A stretch of 64,000 nt of DNA from Jejuia sp. UBA6058 (GCA_002428965.1 DIYI01000007.1:37461-101460); one strand, 5' to 3'. Shown: positions 8,810 to 18,456, counted from the stretch's first letter. Numbers and translations: made by a program. Notes: generated by a model from the sequence alone, not told the origin.

Positions 8810-11587
8810 TTAGTTTAAGGTTTGATCAGGTGGTCTTCGTTGCTCGTATTTCAAATCTTGAAGCAAACTAGATTTTATACCAATAAAGAAATTCCAAGAA
8901 CTTCGAGAACTAAAAGGTACCCAACTAAAATTCATACGCCAGCTAAGTAAGTCTCTTGCAAAGCGAAGTTGAGTAAATGTAAAGCCTTTATTTTTAAAGT
9001 CGTAACCTGATGAACCACCAATGGACCACTTAGGAGAAAGTTCGATATCTCCAGAGAACATCAAAGAATGTGATGAAATTTCATTGTTTCTTCTTTGATT
9101 AGAATAATTAACTGCATAGGCTAAACGCAAACTCCAAGGTACTTTATAGTTATAAAATTCTGAATCCTCTTCTTCTTTTTTATCGGAGTCTGAATCAAAG
9201 CGATTATCGGCATAATTATCTGCTCTACCAAATAAATCATCTGCTCTACCACCATTTCTAATGTTTTCTTGTGTGCTTGCATCTCTGCTGCTATCGCCTT
9301 TTTGATCTTTGCCCTTATTTGATAACGTATAACTCATATTCATATTGGCGCTTGTCAACCTGAATAAACTGCCTCCATTTTCAACGTTAAACTTATCAAT
9401 CTTACGATTGTTATTGTCTAGGGCATAAGGGTCTAGTGTAGCGGCAAAATTAAGACTTAGCTTATTGTCAAAAAATTGGGTGCCCCCATTAACTCTAACA
9501 GGACTCCATTGCAAAGAATCTCCTGCAAAATTATATGCAGTAGAAAAGTTTAAATTGTTCAACAGCATTATTTTTTTTGGTTCAGTTTTCGTTGAATCTC
9601 TATCTCGTACCTTTGCTTCAAAATTGTTTGAAAGCGAAATTCCCATTGAGCTTGAAAATGTTTTATTCGGTGTGCCAAATAAACTTTGTTCAAATCGAGT
9701 AAATTCCACATCATCCCTTGTAAGTCCGTCAGCCGTAACTACTTCGGTCTCATAACTATCGTAATAACGGTCAAATGCTGGATTTATACTATAACTTATA
9801 GATGGTCGCATTACATGTCTTATCGCTTTAATTTTCCGATCTTCACCTTTTTTCTCAAAGTTAAACATACCATAAATAGTGGTTCCTAAGCTTGCACTAA
9901 AGTTATACGTTCTATACGAATCAAAACCTCTTATAGTATCCGTAATCGTCTCGCTTGTTTCAAAATCAAATCGCCTATCAATAGTATTAAATGTCCATAC
10001 TTCATTATAATTTGTACTTGCACTTACACTAAAATGTTTAAACACTTTGAAGTTGGTACTTACAGGAATGGAGTGCTGAAAACCTGTTTTGGCGTTATCG
10101 AACATTTCTTTTTTGAAGAAAAGGGAGTCCGTCGTTTGTATGTTATTTTCTCCTCTTACATTATACTGAAAGTTGATATTCTGAATAATACCTTTTTTAG
10201 TTCCAGACTTTGGTGCAAATGGGAAAATACGACCCATGTTTCCTTGAAACGTAGGAAGCGTCATATTAATCTGCTGTGATTGTGTGTTTTGCGAATGCGT
10301 AGCGGTTACACTAAAATCTACTTGCGGCTCACCTTGAAATGTTTTTGAGTATGATACTGAAGAGGCAAGAGTATTATTTAAAAACGCACCTGTAGTAACT
10401 TGATTTAAAGCTTCTTGAAAAAATGTGCTGCTCCCTAAGTTAACAGAAGCTGAGAATCTAGAGTTTGGATTTGCCTTAGCGTCCTGACTATGAGACCAAT
10501 TGATGTTGTAGCTTGTTGATCTAGAATAATCTGGGAAACCTCTTTCAGAGTTAATTAAATTGTTATAGCTAAAACGAAAATTACCTTTAAATTTATATCT
10601 GTAGGCGTAAGTACTTTGGCCTCTAATGCCATAACTACCATTAGTAAAATAGTCTCCAGTTAATGCCAAATCTACATAATCACTAATCGCAAAATAGTAA
10701 CCGCCATTTTGTAAAAAATATCCGCGATCTCCTTGCTCTCCAAAGGTTGGAATTAATAATCCCGATGTTTGCTTTTCCGACTGCGGAAAAAAGCTAAACG
10801 GCATCCAAATAGGAGTAGGTACGTCGTAAATAAATAACCCTGCGGGGCCTGTAACAATTTTCTTCTTAGGTACTATTTTTGCACGTTTTAAGAGTATATA
10901 ATATTCAGGATCTTCTAAATTTTCAGCAGTCGTGTATTTAGCATCTTTAATAAAATAAACCGAATCATTTTCCTTTTTTGTCACCTTAGCAATTACAGTG
11001 CCTTCTCCTTGTTCTGTAATACTATTGTAAATTAGAGCCTTCTGAGTTTTCGTATTAAACAAAATAGAATCTGGTTTTACAACATTTCCAGCTTGATCAA
11101 ACACAGGAGCTTGTGTATATTCTCCAGTTGAGTCGATAATACCACGCGCGTAAACTTCATTCGTTTTATAATTAATGGTAATATCACCCGCTTTAATATT
11201 CAAATCCCCATAAGTAACCTCAGCTTCATTATATAAATAAAGCTTTTGTTTCTTTTGATTCATGGAGGTGTAGTCTTTAGCTTTGTAATCAACAATACTT
11301 TCCAAAAATTCTTTTTTCTTCGGTTTTAAGGAATCAGTAACTGTTGAATCATTGAGTATTTCAGGGATTTCTGGTGTTAGAATACTATCCAATTGAACGG
11401 TAACACTATCCAGCCTTTTTTCTTTTTTGGAGTTTATAGGGTCAACCTTTTTTGGAAGATCTTGAGCAAAGCTAAACGTGTTGATAAACACTGTAAAACT
11501 CAATGCAAAAAGTATTTTAAACTTGTTTGGATACAATGCTTTTAGATGTATTTTTGTAAAAGTATGGCTCGGTTTTTGAACTGCCAA
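8810..11587 (-). CDS. lptD: LPS-assembly outer membrane protein, LptD-like
   Basis: A 925-residue outer-membrane protein. A basic and hydrophobic leader ends near residue 41 (FSFAQ). An OstA/LptA-like beta-jellyroll follows at about 95-250 (DITINYKTNEVYARGI, DSILFNTKTQKALIYNS), and then a long region of alternating aromatic beta-strands typical of the LptD barrel. In Gram-negative bacteria LptD with LptE places lipopolysaccharide in the outer leaflet. The start appears to be TTG at 11587; no ATG is in frame near the signal peptide. The gene is divergent from an N-acetylmuramoyl-L-alanine amidase, an arrangement I recall as common in Flavobacteriaceae. A polar run rich in Asp, Glu and Ser (near residues 760-800) probably forms an extracellular or periplasmic loop. 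Confidence 0.87.
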   Translation of the reverse strand: MAVQKPSHTFTKIHLKALYPNKFKILFALSFTVFINTFSFAQDLPKKVDPINSKKEKRLDSVTVQLDSILTPEIPEILNDSTVTDSLKPKKKEFLESIVDYKAKDYTSMNQKKQKLYLYNEAEVTYGDLNIKAGDITINYKTNEVYARGIIDSTGEYTQAPVFDQAGNVVKPDSILFNTKTQKALIYNSITEQGEGTVIAKVTKKENDSVYFIKDAKYTTAENLEDPEYYILLKRAKIVPKKKIVTGPAGLFIYDVPTPIWMPFSFFPQSEKQTSGLLIPTFGEQGDRGYFLQNGGYYFAISDYVDLALTGDYFTNGSYGIRGQSTYAYRYKFKGNFRFSYNNLINSERGFPDYSRSTSYNINWSHSQDAKANPNSRFSASVNLGSSTFFQEALNQVTTGAFLNNTLASSVSYSKTFQGEPQVDFSVTATHSQNTQSQQINMTLPTFQGNMGRIFPFAPKSGTKKGIIQNINFQYNVRGENNIQTTDSLFFKKEMFDNAKTGFQHSIPVSTNFKVFKHFSVSASTNYNEVWTFNTIDRRFDFETSETITDTIRGFDSYRTYNFSASLGTTIYGMFNFEKKGEDRKIKAIRHVMRPSISYSINPAFDRYYDSYETEVVTADGLTRDDVEFTRFEQSLFGTPNKTFSSSMGISLSNNFEAKVRDRDSTKTEPKKIMLLNNLNFSTAYNFAGDSLQWSPVRVNGGTQFFDNKLSLNFAATLDPYALDNNNRKIDKFNVENGGSLFRLTSANMNMSYTLSNKGKDQKGDSSRDASTQENIRNGGRADDLFGRADNYADNRFDSDSDKKEEEDSEFYNYKVPWSLRLAYAVNYSNQRRNNEISSHSLMFSGDIELSPKWSIGGSSGYDFKNKGFTFTQLRFARDLLSWRMNFSWVPFSSRSSWNFFIGIKSSLLQDLKYEQRRPPDQTLN

Positions 11588-11748
11588 AATTACATATATT
11601 TTTCTGGGTTTAATTTAAATTTTTCTAGAAATATTATTTTAGAAAATAAACCCATTTAATTTGTGTTTAGAGTATTTAACATTGAACAAAAACTAGACCT
11701 TTTTGGTCTTGCAAAATGTTAAATTTAATATTTAGTTTTGATTACCAC

Positions 11749-12870
11749 ATGAAAACGAAAAGCGCACTTAGTTTCGTATCCTTTATAATAGTATTAACAT
11801 TTTCTACTCTTTTATATGGGCAGGATAATAGTAAGTTTGTGGTTGTTTTGGACGCTGGCCATGGAGGAAGAGACTCTGGAACACCAGGAACTAAACGTTA
11901 TAAAAGTGCTGAAAAAGACATAGCACTAGATGTAACATTGGCTTTGGGTAAATTGATAAATAGAAACCTTCCCAATGTTAAAGTATTATACACGAGAACA
12001 AAGGATGTGTATCCTACATTAAATGGTAGGGCGGTTTTAGCTAATGAAAAAAAGGCAGATTTGTTTATTTCCATTCACTGTAACGCACAACCAGGAGGTA
12101 AGGGTAATGCTTACGGTTCTGAAACATTCGTTCTAGGGCTACATAAAAATGCAGCTAATCTTGAAGTTGCTAAACGTGAAAACTCTGTGATATACCAAGA
12201 GGAAAACTACGAGGAAACTTATAAAGATTTTAATCCAAATTCAACTGAATCTATATTGACCTTAATGCTTGCTCAAGAGGATTATTTAGATCATAGTATT
12301 GAGTTGGCAAATTTTATAGAAACAGAATTTAAAGTTACAGGTAAACGAAAAAGTAGAGGAGTTAAACAAGCGGGGTTGTATGTTTTGGCTTATACTTATA
12401 TGCCCAGTGTTTTAGTGGAACTTGGTTTTTTAACTAATAGAAGAGAAGAAGATTACTTAAATTCGAAAAAGGGAAAACAAATAATGACCAAGTCTTTATT
12501 TAATGCCATAAAAAAGTATGTAAATATTAATTATAAGCAGTCAACAAATACTTCCATTCAAAACGAAACCCCTTCAGATTTAAGCAAAGAATCATTGATT
12601 TTTGAAGATATTGTATTTAAAGTTCAAGTAGCTGCTAGTTCAAGAAAGTTAGATCCAAAGCCTTATAATTTCAAAGGGTTAAATGAAATTTCAAGAGCTA
12701 ATGAGGGCAGTCTATATAAATATTTCTACGGTAATACATCAGATTATTTTGAAGCCAAAGTTTTAGTAGAAGAGGCTAAGGCAAAAGGGTACCAATCAAG
12801 TTTTGTAGTTGCCTTTAAAGACGGTCATCAAGTTAAGGTTGCCGAAGTGCTGAAATCAAAAGTCAATTAA
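11749..12870 (+). CDS. N-acetylmuramoyl-L-alanine amidase with C-terminal SPOR-like domain
   Basis: A 373-residue periplasmic zinc amidase (Amidase_3/AmiC type) that cuts the bond between N-acetylmuramic acid and the stem peptide during cell separation. The start at 11749 gives a clean signal peptide (residues 1-24, ending LLYGQ); the ATG at 11716 would add an unlikely extension. Zinc and catalytic residues are visible in VVLDAGHGGRDSG, YGSETFVLG, FISIHCNAQPG and VLVELGFLTN. The last 80 or so residues (FKVQVAASS...AFKDGHQVKVAEVLKSK) resemble a SPOR-like domain, which would target the enzyme to denuded septal peptidoglycan. It lies 51 bases before the MlaD gene and is probably co-transcribed with it. 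Confidence 0.92.
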   Translation: MKTKSALSFVSFIIVLTFSTLLYGQDNSKFVVVLDAGHGGRDSGTPGTKRYKSAEKDIALDVTLALGKLINRNLPNVKVLYTRTKDVYPTLNGRAVLANEKKADLFISIHCNAQPGGKGNAYGSETFVLGLHKNAANLEVAKRENSVIYQEENYEETYKDFNPNSTESILTLMLAQEDYLDHSIELANFIETEFKVTGKRKSRGVKQAGLYVLAYTYMPSVLVELGFLTNRREEDYLNSKKGKQIMTKSLFNAIKKYVNINYKQSTNTSIQNETPSDLSKESLIFEDIVFKVQVAASSRKLDPKPYNFKGLNEISRANEGSLYKYFYGNTSDYFEAKVLVEEAKAKGYQSSFVVAFKDGHQVKVAEVLKSKVN

Positions 12871-12921
12871 ATAAGTTACTAAATATATTTATTTTAAATT
12901 TGTTAAAAAAGAACGCGAATT

Positions 12922-13857
12922 TTGAAAATCACTAAAGAAGTAAAAACAGGAGTGCTTGTCATTGCAGGCATTGTACTCTTCATTTTTGGATTCAACTATT
13001 TAAAAGGTAAAAACTTACTTGATTCTTCTAGGATTTTTTATGCTGAATATAATAATGTTGAAGGATTAGTGCCATCAACTCCTGTTACCATTAATGGTTT
13101 GTCTGTTGGTAAGGTAACTGATATAGGTTTTAAAGACGATGGTTCAGGGAAGTTGGAAGTAGAATTAGTCGTAGAAAGTGATTTTGAATTTTCTAAAAAT
13201 AGTCGCGCCGAACTTTATGAAACAGGATTAATAGGGGGAAAGGCTATAGCTATAATGCCTGCGTTTGATGGTGCGGAAAATGCTAAAAGTGGAGATAAAT
13301 TACAAGGAGGTCTTAAGGCAGGATTAAGTGAATTGGTTAATCAACGCTTAACACCACTCCAAGAGAAGATTGAAAAAATGATGGTAAGTGCAGATGTTCT
13401 TCTCAACAATTTAAATGATGTTTTTGATGAGAAAACGAAGAATAATTTAAAGGGCAGTATTTCTGGTTTAAATCAATTAATGAACGAATTTAATAACACA
13501 TCGAAGTCTTTAACTCTCCTTATTTCCAATGAGGATAGTAAACTAAATAACTCATTGTCCAATTTTGAAAATGTAAGTAGTAACCTTTCAAAAGTTACAG
13601 ATTCAATAGCAAGTACTAATATTGCTGAAGCTATTAAAAATATGGAGTCTACACTCCAAAGTCTTGATGGGATTTTATCCGATTTAGATCAGGGCAATGG
13701 TTCTATGGGCAAGCTTTTGAAGGATGATGCGCTGTATAAAAATATGGAGGGTGCTTCCAAAGAACTGGAGGAATTGTTGAGAGATTTTAAGCTACATCCT
13801 AAGCGATATACCAGAATTCTTTCTAAAAAGGAAATACCTTATCAAGAAGATAACTAA
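12922..13857 (+). CDS. MlaD/MCE family lipid-transport protein
   Basis: A 311-residue protein with one N-terminal membrane helix (about residues 8-25) and one MCE domain (about 38-115), with family stretches such as VPSTPVTINGLSVGKVTDIG and YETGLIGGKAIAIMP. The remainder is predicted to be coiled or helical, with many Asn and Ser. MlaD proteins form periplasmic hexamers that carry phospholipids between the membranes. The usual MlaE permease and MlaF ATPase are not beside it here, so its inner-membrane partners must be elsewhere. The start codon is TTG at 12922; the usual family start MKITKEVKTG follows directly. It is 7 bases upstream of the Fe-S protein gene. Confidence 0.9.
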   Translation: MKITKEVKTGVLVIAGIVLFIFGFNYLKGKNLLDSSRIFYAEYNNVEGLVPSTPVTINGLSVGKVTDIGFKDDGSGKLEVELVVESDFEFSKNSRAELYETGLIGGKAIAIMPAFDGAENAKSGDKLQGGLKAGLSELVNQRLTPLQEKIEKMMVSADVLLNNLNDVFDEKTKNNLKGSISGLNQLMNEFNNTSKSLTLLISNEDSKLNNSLSNFENVSSNLSKVTDSIASTNIAEAIKNMESTLQSLDGILSDLDQGNGSMGKLLKDDALYKNMEGASKELEELLRDFKLHPKRYTRILSKKEIPYQEDN

Positions 13858-13864
13858 CTAAGTA

Positions 13865-15178
13865 ATGACATATTTACCTAATATCCTTTTTGCAATTGCC
13901 TTAATTGTAGGCATTGGGTATTTTGCAAAAAACGTAAAGAGATTAATAAGGAATATTAAGCTAGGTCAATCTATTGATGCTAGTGATAATAAAGCGGAGC
14001 GTTGGCGAAACGTTGCTTTAATTGCTTTTGGGCAAAGTAAAATGGTTAAAAGACCAATTTCTGGAATTCTGCATGTTATTGTCTATGTGGGTTTTATCGT
14101 AATAAACCTTGAAGTACTAGAAATAATAATTGATGGTTTATTTGGGACACATCGTATTGCTTTAAATGTATTACCAACTGAAGTTTATGGAAGTTTAATA
14201 GGAACTTTTGAAATTTTAGCTTGCTTGGTTTTAATTTCAGTCATCATTTTTTGGATTAGGAGAAATGTGTTGAAAATAGCGAGGTTCATTAAAAGAGAAA
14301 TGAAAGGTTGGCCTAAAACAGATGGAAACCTAATTCTTTATTTTGAAGTTGTTTTAATGACGCTATTCTTGGTTATGAATGCTTCTGATATAGAATTTCA
14401 ATCGTTAAATTCTGGTAATGTAGTAAGTCAGTTTATTGCACCTTGGTTTTCAAGCTTGCCTGAAAGTACATTACATCTTATCGAAAGGGGAACTTGGTGG
14501 CTTCATATTTTAGGAATTTTAGTTTTTCTGAATTATTTATATTTTTCTAAGCACCTACATATTCTTTTAGCATTTCCAAATGTATTTTATGGCAGTTTAA
14601 AACCCAAAGGCCAGTTTAATAATCTTGAGGCCGTAACTAAGGAAGTAAAATTAATGATGGATCCTGATGCTGATCCTTTTGCGGCTCCTGCCGAAGACAC
14701 CTCGGAAGAAGAACCTGCAAAATTTGGAGCGAGTGATGTAATGGACTTAAATAGAGTGCAGCTGTTAAACGCCTATACTTGCACCGAATGTGGTAGATGT
14801 ACCTCCGCTTGTCCAGCCAACTTAACAGGTAAAAAGTTATCACCTCGGAAAATAATGATGGATACTAGAGATCGTTTGGAAGAGGTTGGCAAAAATATTG
14901 ATGCTAACGGTGGTGTGTTTAAAGATGATGGTAAACAATTATTAGGCGATTATATTACTAATGAGGAACTTTGGGCTTGTACCACTTGTAATGCGTGTGT
15001 TGAGGAATGTCCTGTCAGTATAAATCCGTTATCAATTATACTAGATATGAGAAGGTACTTAGTTATGGAACAAAGTGCAGCACCATCAGATTTAAATAAT
15101 ATGATGAGCAATATAGAGAATAATGGTGCGCCATGGCCTTACAATCAAATGGATCGTTTGAATTGGGCGGACGAATAA
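13865..15178 (+). CDS. Membrane Fe-S oxidoreductase subunit, NarI-like cytochrome b fused to HdrC-like ferredoxin domain
   Basis: A 437-residue protein. The N-terminal 250 residues hold about five membrane helices, with histidines in helix contexts (GILHVIVYVG, STLHLIERGTWWLHILG, FSKHLHILLAF) like those binding heme in NarI/HdrE cytochromes. From about residue 300 two [4Fe-4S] motifs follow: CTECGRCTSACP and CTTCNACVEECP. The layout resembles DsrM/HdrE plus HdrC. Together with the next gene (two cysteine-rich CCG domains, HdrB/HdrD-like) it should form a membrane complex that moves electrons between menaquinone and an unknown partner. The two genes are 15 bases apart. Assignment of heme ligands is inference. 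Confidence 0.85.
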   Translation: MTYLPNILFAIALIVGIGYFAKNVKRLIRNIKLGQSIDASDNKAERWRNVALIAFGQSKMVKRPISGILHVIVYVGFIVINLEVLEIIIDGLFGTHRIALNVLPTEVYGSLIGTFEILACLVLISVIIFWIRRNVLKIARFIKREMKGWPKTDGNLILYFEVVLMTLFLVMNASDIEFQSLNSGNVVSQFIAPWFSSLPESTLHLIERGTWWLHILGILVFLNYLYFSKHLHILLAFPNVFYGSLKPKGQFNNLEAVTKEVKLMMDPDADPFAAPAEDTSEEEPAKFGASDVMDLNRVQLLNAYTCTECGRCTSACPANLTGKKLSPRKIMMDTRDRLEEVGKNIDANGGVFKDDGKQLLGDYITNEELWACTTCNACVEECPVSINPLSIILDMRRYLVMEQSAAPSDLNNMMSNIENNGAPWPYNQMDRLNWADE

Positions 15179-15193
15179 TTAAAAATTATTGTT

Positions 15194-15973
15194 ATGACGG
15201 TAAAAACAATGGCCGAATTTATGGCAGAAGGAAAACAACCCGAAATATTGTTTTGGGTAGGTTCGGCTGGTAGTTATGATGATCGCGCAAAAAAAATTAC
15301 CAAAGCATTTGTAAAAATTCTTAATGCAGCCAATGTTGATTTTGCAGTTTTGGGGCAGGAAGAAAGTAGTACGGGCGATGTGGCTAAAAGAGCAGGTAAT
15401 GAATTCTTATTTCAAATGCAGGCTGTTATGAATATTGAATTACTTAACGGTTACGAAATAAAAAAAATTGTAACCTGCGATCCGCATTCTTATAATTGCA
15501 TAAAAAACGAGTACCCCAGTTTAGGGGGAGTTTATGAGGTGTATCACCATACGCAATATATTAAAGAACTTATTAGTTCAGGTAGATTGAGTATTGATGC
15601 TGATACCTACAAGGGAAAACGCATAACATTCCATGATCCTTGTTATTTAGGTAGAGCAAATAGTGAGTACGATGCACCAAGAGATATTTTAGTAAAAACA
15701 AAAGCAAATTTGGTGGAAATGAAAAGACATAAGCGTACCGCGTTATGTTGTGGTGCTGGAGGGGCTCAAATGTTTAAAGAACCAGAAAAAGGGGATAAGG
15801 ATGTTAATATTTTGAGAACTGAAGATGCTCTAGAAACTAAACCTAATATAATAGCAACTGGTTGTCCGTATTGCAATACCATGATGACTGATGGTGTTAA
15901 AAATAAAGAAAAAGAAGATGAAATTGCAGTACTTGATGTTGCTGAGTTAATTGCTAATTCCTTAGATAATTAG
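15194..15973 (+). CDS. Fe-S oxidoreductase with cysteine-rich CCG domains (HdrB-like)
   Basis: A 259-residue soluble protein with two cysteine-rich CCG-type motifs. The first half has VTCDPHSYNCIKNEYP and FHDPCYLGR; the second has TALCCGAGGAQMF and ATGCPYCNTMMTDG. In heterodisulfide reductase and in LutA/GlpC-type proteins such domains bind a noncubane iron-sulfur cluster that does the redox chemistry. It is the likely catalytic partner of the membrane subunit just upstream. The electron acceptor or donor cannot be read from the sequence: no lactate, glycerol-phosphate or sulfur genes adjoin it. It is 8 bases upstream of a conserved protein of unknown function. Confidence 0.87.
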   Translation: MTVKTMAEFMAEGKQPEILFWVGSAGSYDDRAKKITKAFVKILNAANVDFAVLGQEESSTGDVAKRAGNEFLFQMQAVMNIELLNGYEIKKIVTCDPHSYNCIKNEYPSLGGVYEVYHHTQYIKELISSGRLSIDADTYKGKRITFHDPCYLGRANSEYDAPRDILVKTKANLVEMKRHKRTALCCGAGGAQMFKEPEKGDKDVNILRTEDALETKPNIIATGCPYCNTMMTDGVKNKEKEDEIAVLDVAELIANSLDN

Positions 15974-15981
15974 AAGAAATA

Positions 15982-16464
15982 ATGCTAGTAGAATTTAATA
16001 AGTTGCCAGAAGAATCGAGAGTTTGGATTTATCAAGCTAATAGATCTTTTACTATAGAAGAACAAGAAGAGATAGGTAAAAAGTTAAATATTTTTATTGA
16101 AAATTGGACGGCGCATGGAAGCGATCTTCAAGCAGGATATCTTATGAAATACAACAGGTTTATTGTAATTGGATTAAATCAAAATCTGAACACTGCAACA
16201 GGCTGTTCTATTGATGCATCAGTTCATTTTATACAACAGTTAGAGCAAGATTATAATGTAGATTTAATGGATAAAATGAATGTGTCTTATAAACAAGGAG
16301 AGTTCATTGCCTACAAGCTGTTAGCAGATTTTAAAAGAATGGCAAAACAACGTGCGGTTTCCAAAAACACAATTGTCTTCAATAATTTAGTGACTAACAT
16401 AGCTGAGTTTAAAGAAAACTGGGAAGTACCTGCTAGTGAAAGTTGGCATGCTCGATTTTTATAA
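15982..16464 (+). CDS. Conserved protein of unknown function (often labelled ABC transporter ATPase without basis)
   Basis: A 160-residue soluble protein that starts LVEFNKLPEESRVWIYQANR. I recognise it as a conserved flavobacterial family that databases have sometimes called an ABC transporter ATPase. No Walker A (GxxxxGKS/T), signature or Walker B motif is present, so that label is not supported. One short segment, TATGCSIDASVHFI, has a cysteine that may matter. It follows the two Hdr-like Fe-S genes by 8 bases, so it may belong to the same operon, but no function can be assigned. Confidence 0.85.
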   Translation: MLVEFNKLPEESRVWIYQANRSFTIEEQEEIGKKLNIFIENWTAHGSDLQAGYLMKYNRFIVIGLNQNLNTATGCSIDASVHFIQQLEQDYNVDLMDKMNVSYKQGEFIAYKLLADFKRMAKQRAVSKNTIVFNNLVTNIAEFKENWEVPASESWHARFL

Positions 16465-16518
16465 TGGTTCGTAAGTTTTGTTGTTCTTACTTAGCTTGTT
16501 TCAAGACCTTTCAAACCC

Positions 16519-17268
16519 CTATATGACCTTTTTAATAACACGCAACTTGTGTGTATGTATGCCCTTATCCACGTTATAAATTCCAGAATGATCTAATCTG
16601 TCAATTCTTACTTTACCGTGGGCGTGAATAATATAGTTGTCCTTCATAATAAGCCCTACATGAATAATATTACCCTCAGCATTATCAAAAAATGCTAAAT
16701 CTCCAGGTTCGCTTTCTTCAATAAAACTTAAGGCCTCGCCCTGGGTAGCTTGCTGCGAAGCATCGCGTAATAATTTGTAACCATTTAATTTATAGACCAT
16801 TTGGGTGAAACCAGAGCAATCAATACCAAATGGTGTTTTACCACCCCATAAATACGGACTATTTAAATACAACAATGCGGTTGAAATGATATTAGTTTTA
16901 GGTTGAATTTCGGAAGTAAAATTACCATCGAAAGTATGGTTCATCAATTGCATACCGTTTAAACTAGCACCCAACTGAATGGGAATAAGTTGATCAGTTT
17001 TATCCTGAACAAACTCCACTAAATCCAAAGATAGTTTTGGGTTTGCAGATTGTAGTTTTTTATAATCTTCAGCTTCAATTTCTAAAAATTGCTTATTGTC
17101 AATCCAACCTTCGTATTTATCAAAAGCAATTCTAATCTTACTCCAGTGTTTTCTTGATTCAATAATTTTAAAAATATCGCCATATAATACTTGAGACACC
17201 AATTCGCTTCTATCAGATGCTTCAAACCTTAAAGGCACAATACTTAAATTACAAATTCCGTACCGCAT
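16519..17268 (-). CDS. NlpC/P60 family cysteine hydrolase with SH3 domains
   Basis: A 249-residue protein. The N-terminal 110 residues form two SH3-like segments (LRFEASDRSELVSQVLYGD; SKIRIAFDKYEGWID). The C-terminal NlpC/P60 domain starts near 125 with the catalytic cysteine in GIDCSGFTQMVY, and the histidine follows in NIIHVGLIM with a further polar residue in IIHAHGKVRID. Such enzymes cut the gamma-D-Glu to diaminopimelate bond in peptidoglycan stem peptides. No obvious signal peptide is present, as in cytoplasmic murein-peptide recycling enzymes (YkfC type), so a recycling role is plausible. It starts 9 bases after the thiolase stop and is likely co-transcribed with it. Confidence 0.9.
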   Translation of the reverse strand: MRYGICNLSIVPLRFEASDRSELVSQVLYGDIFKIIESRKHWSKIRIAFDKYEGWIDNKQFLEIEAEDYKKLQSANPKLSLDLVEFVQDKTDQLIPIQLGASLNGMQLMNHTFDGNFTSEIQPKTNIISTALLYLNSPYLWGGKTPFGIDCSGFTQMVYKLNGYKLLRDASQQATQGEALSFIEESEPGDLAFFDNAEGNIIHVGLIMKDNYIIHAHGKVRIDRLDHSGIYNVDKGIHTHKLRVIKKVI

Positions 17269-17277
17269 TCAAGTAAT

Positions 17278-18456
17278 TTAATTACGTTCAATAACCATAG
17301 CAGAAGCACCGCCACCGCCGTTACAAATAGCTGCTGCCCCAATTTTGGCATTGTTTTGTTCAAGAACATTTAATAACGTAATTAAAATTCTAACACCAGA
17401 GCAACCTAAAGGATGCCCCAACGAAACGGCACCACCATTAACATTTACGTTGGTATTAGTAAGTCCCAGAATTTTCATATTAGCCAATGCAACCACAGAA
17501 AAAGCCTCATTAAACTCAAAAAAATCAACATCATCAATGGTAATTCCAGCTTTTTCTAATGCTTTGGGTAAGGCCTTTGCAGGAGCAGTTGTAAACCATT
17601 TTGGCTCATGAGCAGCGTCAGCATAACTCTTTACAGTAGCTAGTGGTTTTATACCTAACGCTTCAGCTTTAGCTTTACTCATTAAAACCATAGCTCCAGC
17701 ACCATCATTAATAGTAGATGCATTTGCAGCAGTAACCGTACCGTCTTTAGTAAAGGCAGGTCTTAAGGCAGGAATTTTATCTAGTTTAACTTTTGTAAAC
17801 TCCTCGTCTGTATCAACAATTACTGGTTCACCTCTTCTTTGCGGTACTTCAACTGGTACAACTTCATCTTTAAATTTACCAGCTTTCCAAGCTACAGTAG
17901 AACGTTGATACGACTGAATAGCATAATTGTCTTGATCTTCTCTAGAAAAATTATATTCTGTAGCACAGCCATCAGCGCAAACACCCATTGCATTCTTGTC
18001 ATAAGCATCTACCAAACCATCTTTCTGCATACCATCAATTAAGGTAGATGGTCCAAATTTAGAGCCTGTTCTTGCATATAAATAATGAGGTATTAAACTC
18101 ATGTTTTCCATTCCTCCAGCCACAACAACCTCAGCATCTCCCAAAAGTATAGTTTGTACCGCATGCATAACAGCTTTCATACCAGATGCACATACTTTAT
18201 TTACTGTTGTACACGGCACGGTATCTGGTATACCTGCTGCGATAGCAGCTTGTCTTGCAGGAGCTTGTCCGTTTCCAGCTTGCACAACATTACCCATAAA
18301 CACCTCTTCAACTAAGGTTGGATCTAGGTTAATTTTATCAACAGCTCCTTTTATAGCTATTGCTCCTAATTCGGTTGCTGGAACTGTAGATAAAGCTCCT
18401 AGGAAACTACCTATAGGCGTTCTCGCTGCTGATACAATAACAACTTCAGAATTCAT
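17278..18456 (-). CDS. Acetyl-CoA C-acyltransferase (thiolase)
   Basis: A 392-residue type II thiolase, the standard length, starting at the ATG at 18456 (NSEVVIVSAARTPIGSFLGA). The nucleophilic cysteine is in VNKVCASGMKAV, the catalytic histidine in SLGHPLGCSG and the second cysteine in AAICNGGGGASAMV. The enzyme condenses two acetyl-CoA or cleaves 3-ketoacyl-CoA. The close match of the N-terminus to acetyl-CoA acetyltransferases suggests the acetoacetyl-CoA reaction. No 3-hydroxyacyl-CoA dehydrogenase or enoyl-CoA hydratase gene adjoins it, so the pathway (branched-chain amino acid, ketone-body or fatty acid breakdown) is unclear from context. Confidence 0.94.
   Translation of the reverse strand: MNSEVVIVSAARTPIGSFLGALSTVPATELGAIAIKGAVDKINLDPTLVEEVFMGNVVQAGNGQAPARQAAIAAGIPDTVPCTTVNKVCASGMKAVMHAVQTILLGDAEVVVAGGMENMSLIPHYLYARTGSKFGPSTLIDGMQKDGLVDAYDKNAMGVCADGCATEYNFSREDQDNYAIQSYQRSTVAWKAGKFKDEVVPVEVPQRRGEPVIVDTDEEFTKVKLDKIPALRPAFTKDGTVTAANASTINDGAGAMVLMSKAKAEALGIKPLATVKSYADAAHEPKWFTTAPAKALPKALEKAGITIDDVDFFEFNEAFSVVALANMKILGLTNTNVNVNGGAVSLGHPLGCSGVRILITLLNVLEQNNAKIGAAAICNGGGGASAMVIERN

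Noticed and set aside
11585..11592. TAATTTTG on the minus strand as a promoter -7 box of lptD.
   Set aside because: It contains the TTG start codon itself and has no TTG -33 box at a proper distance.
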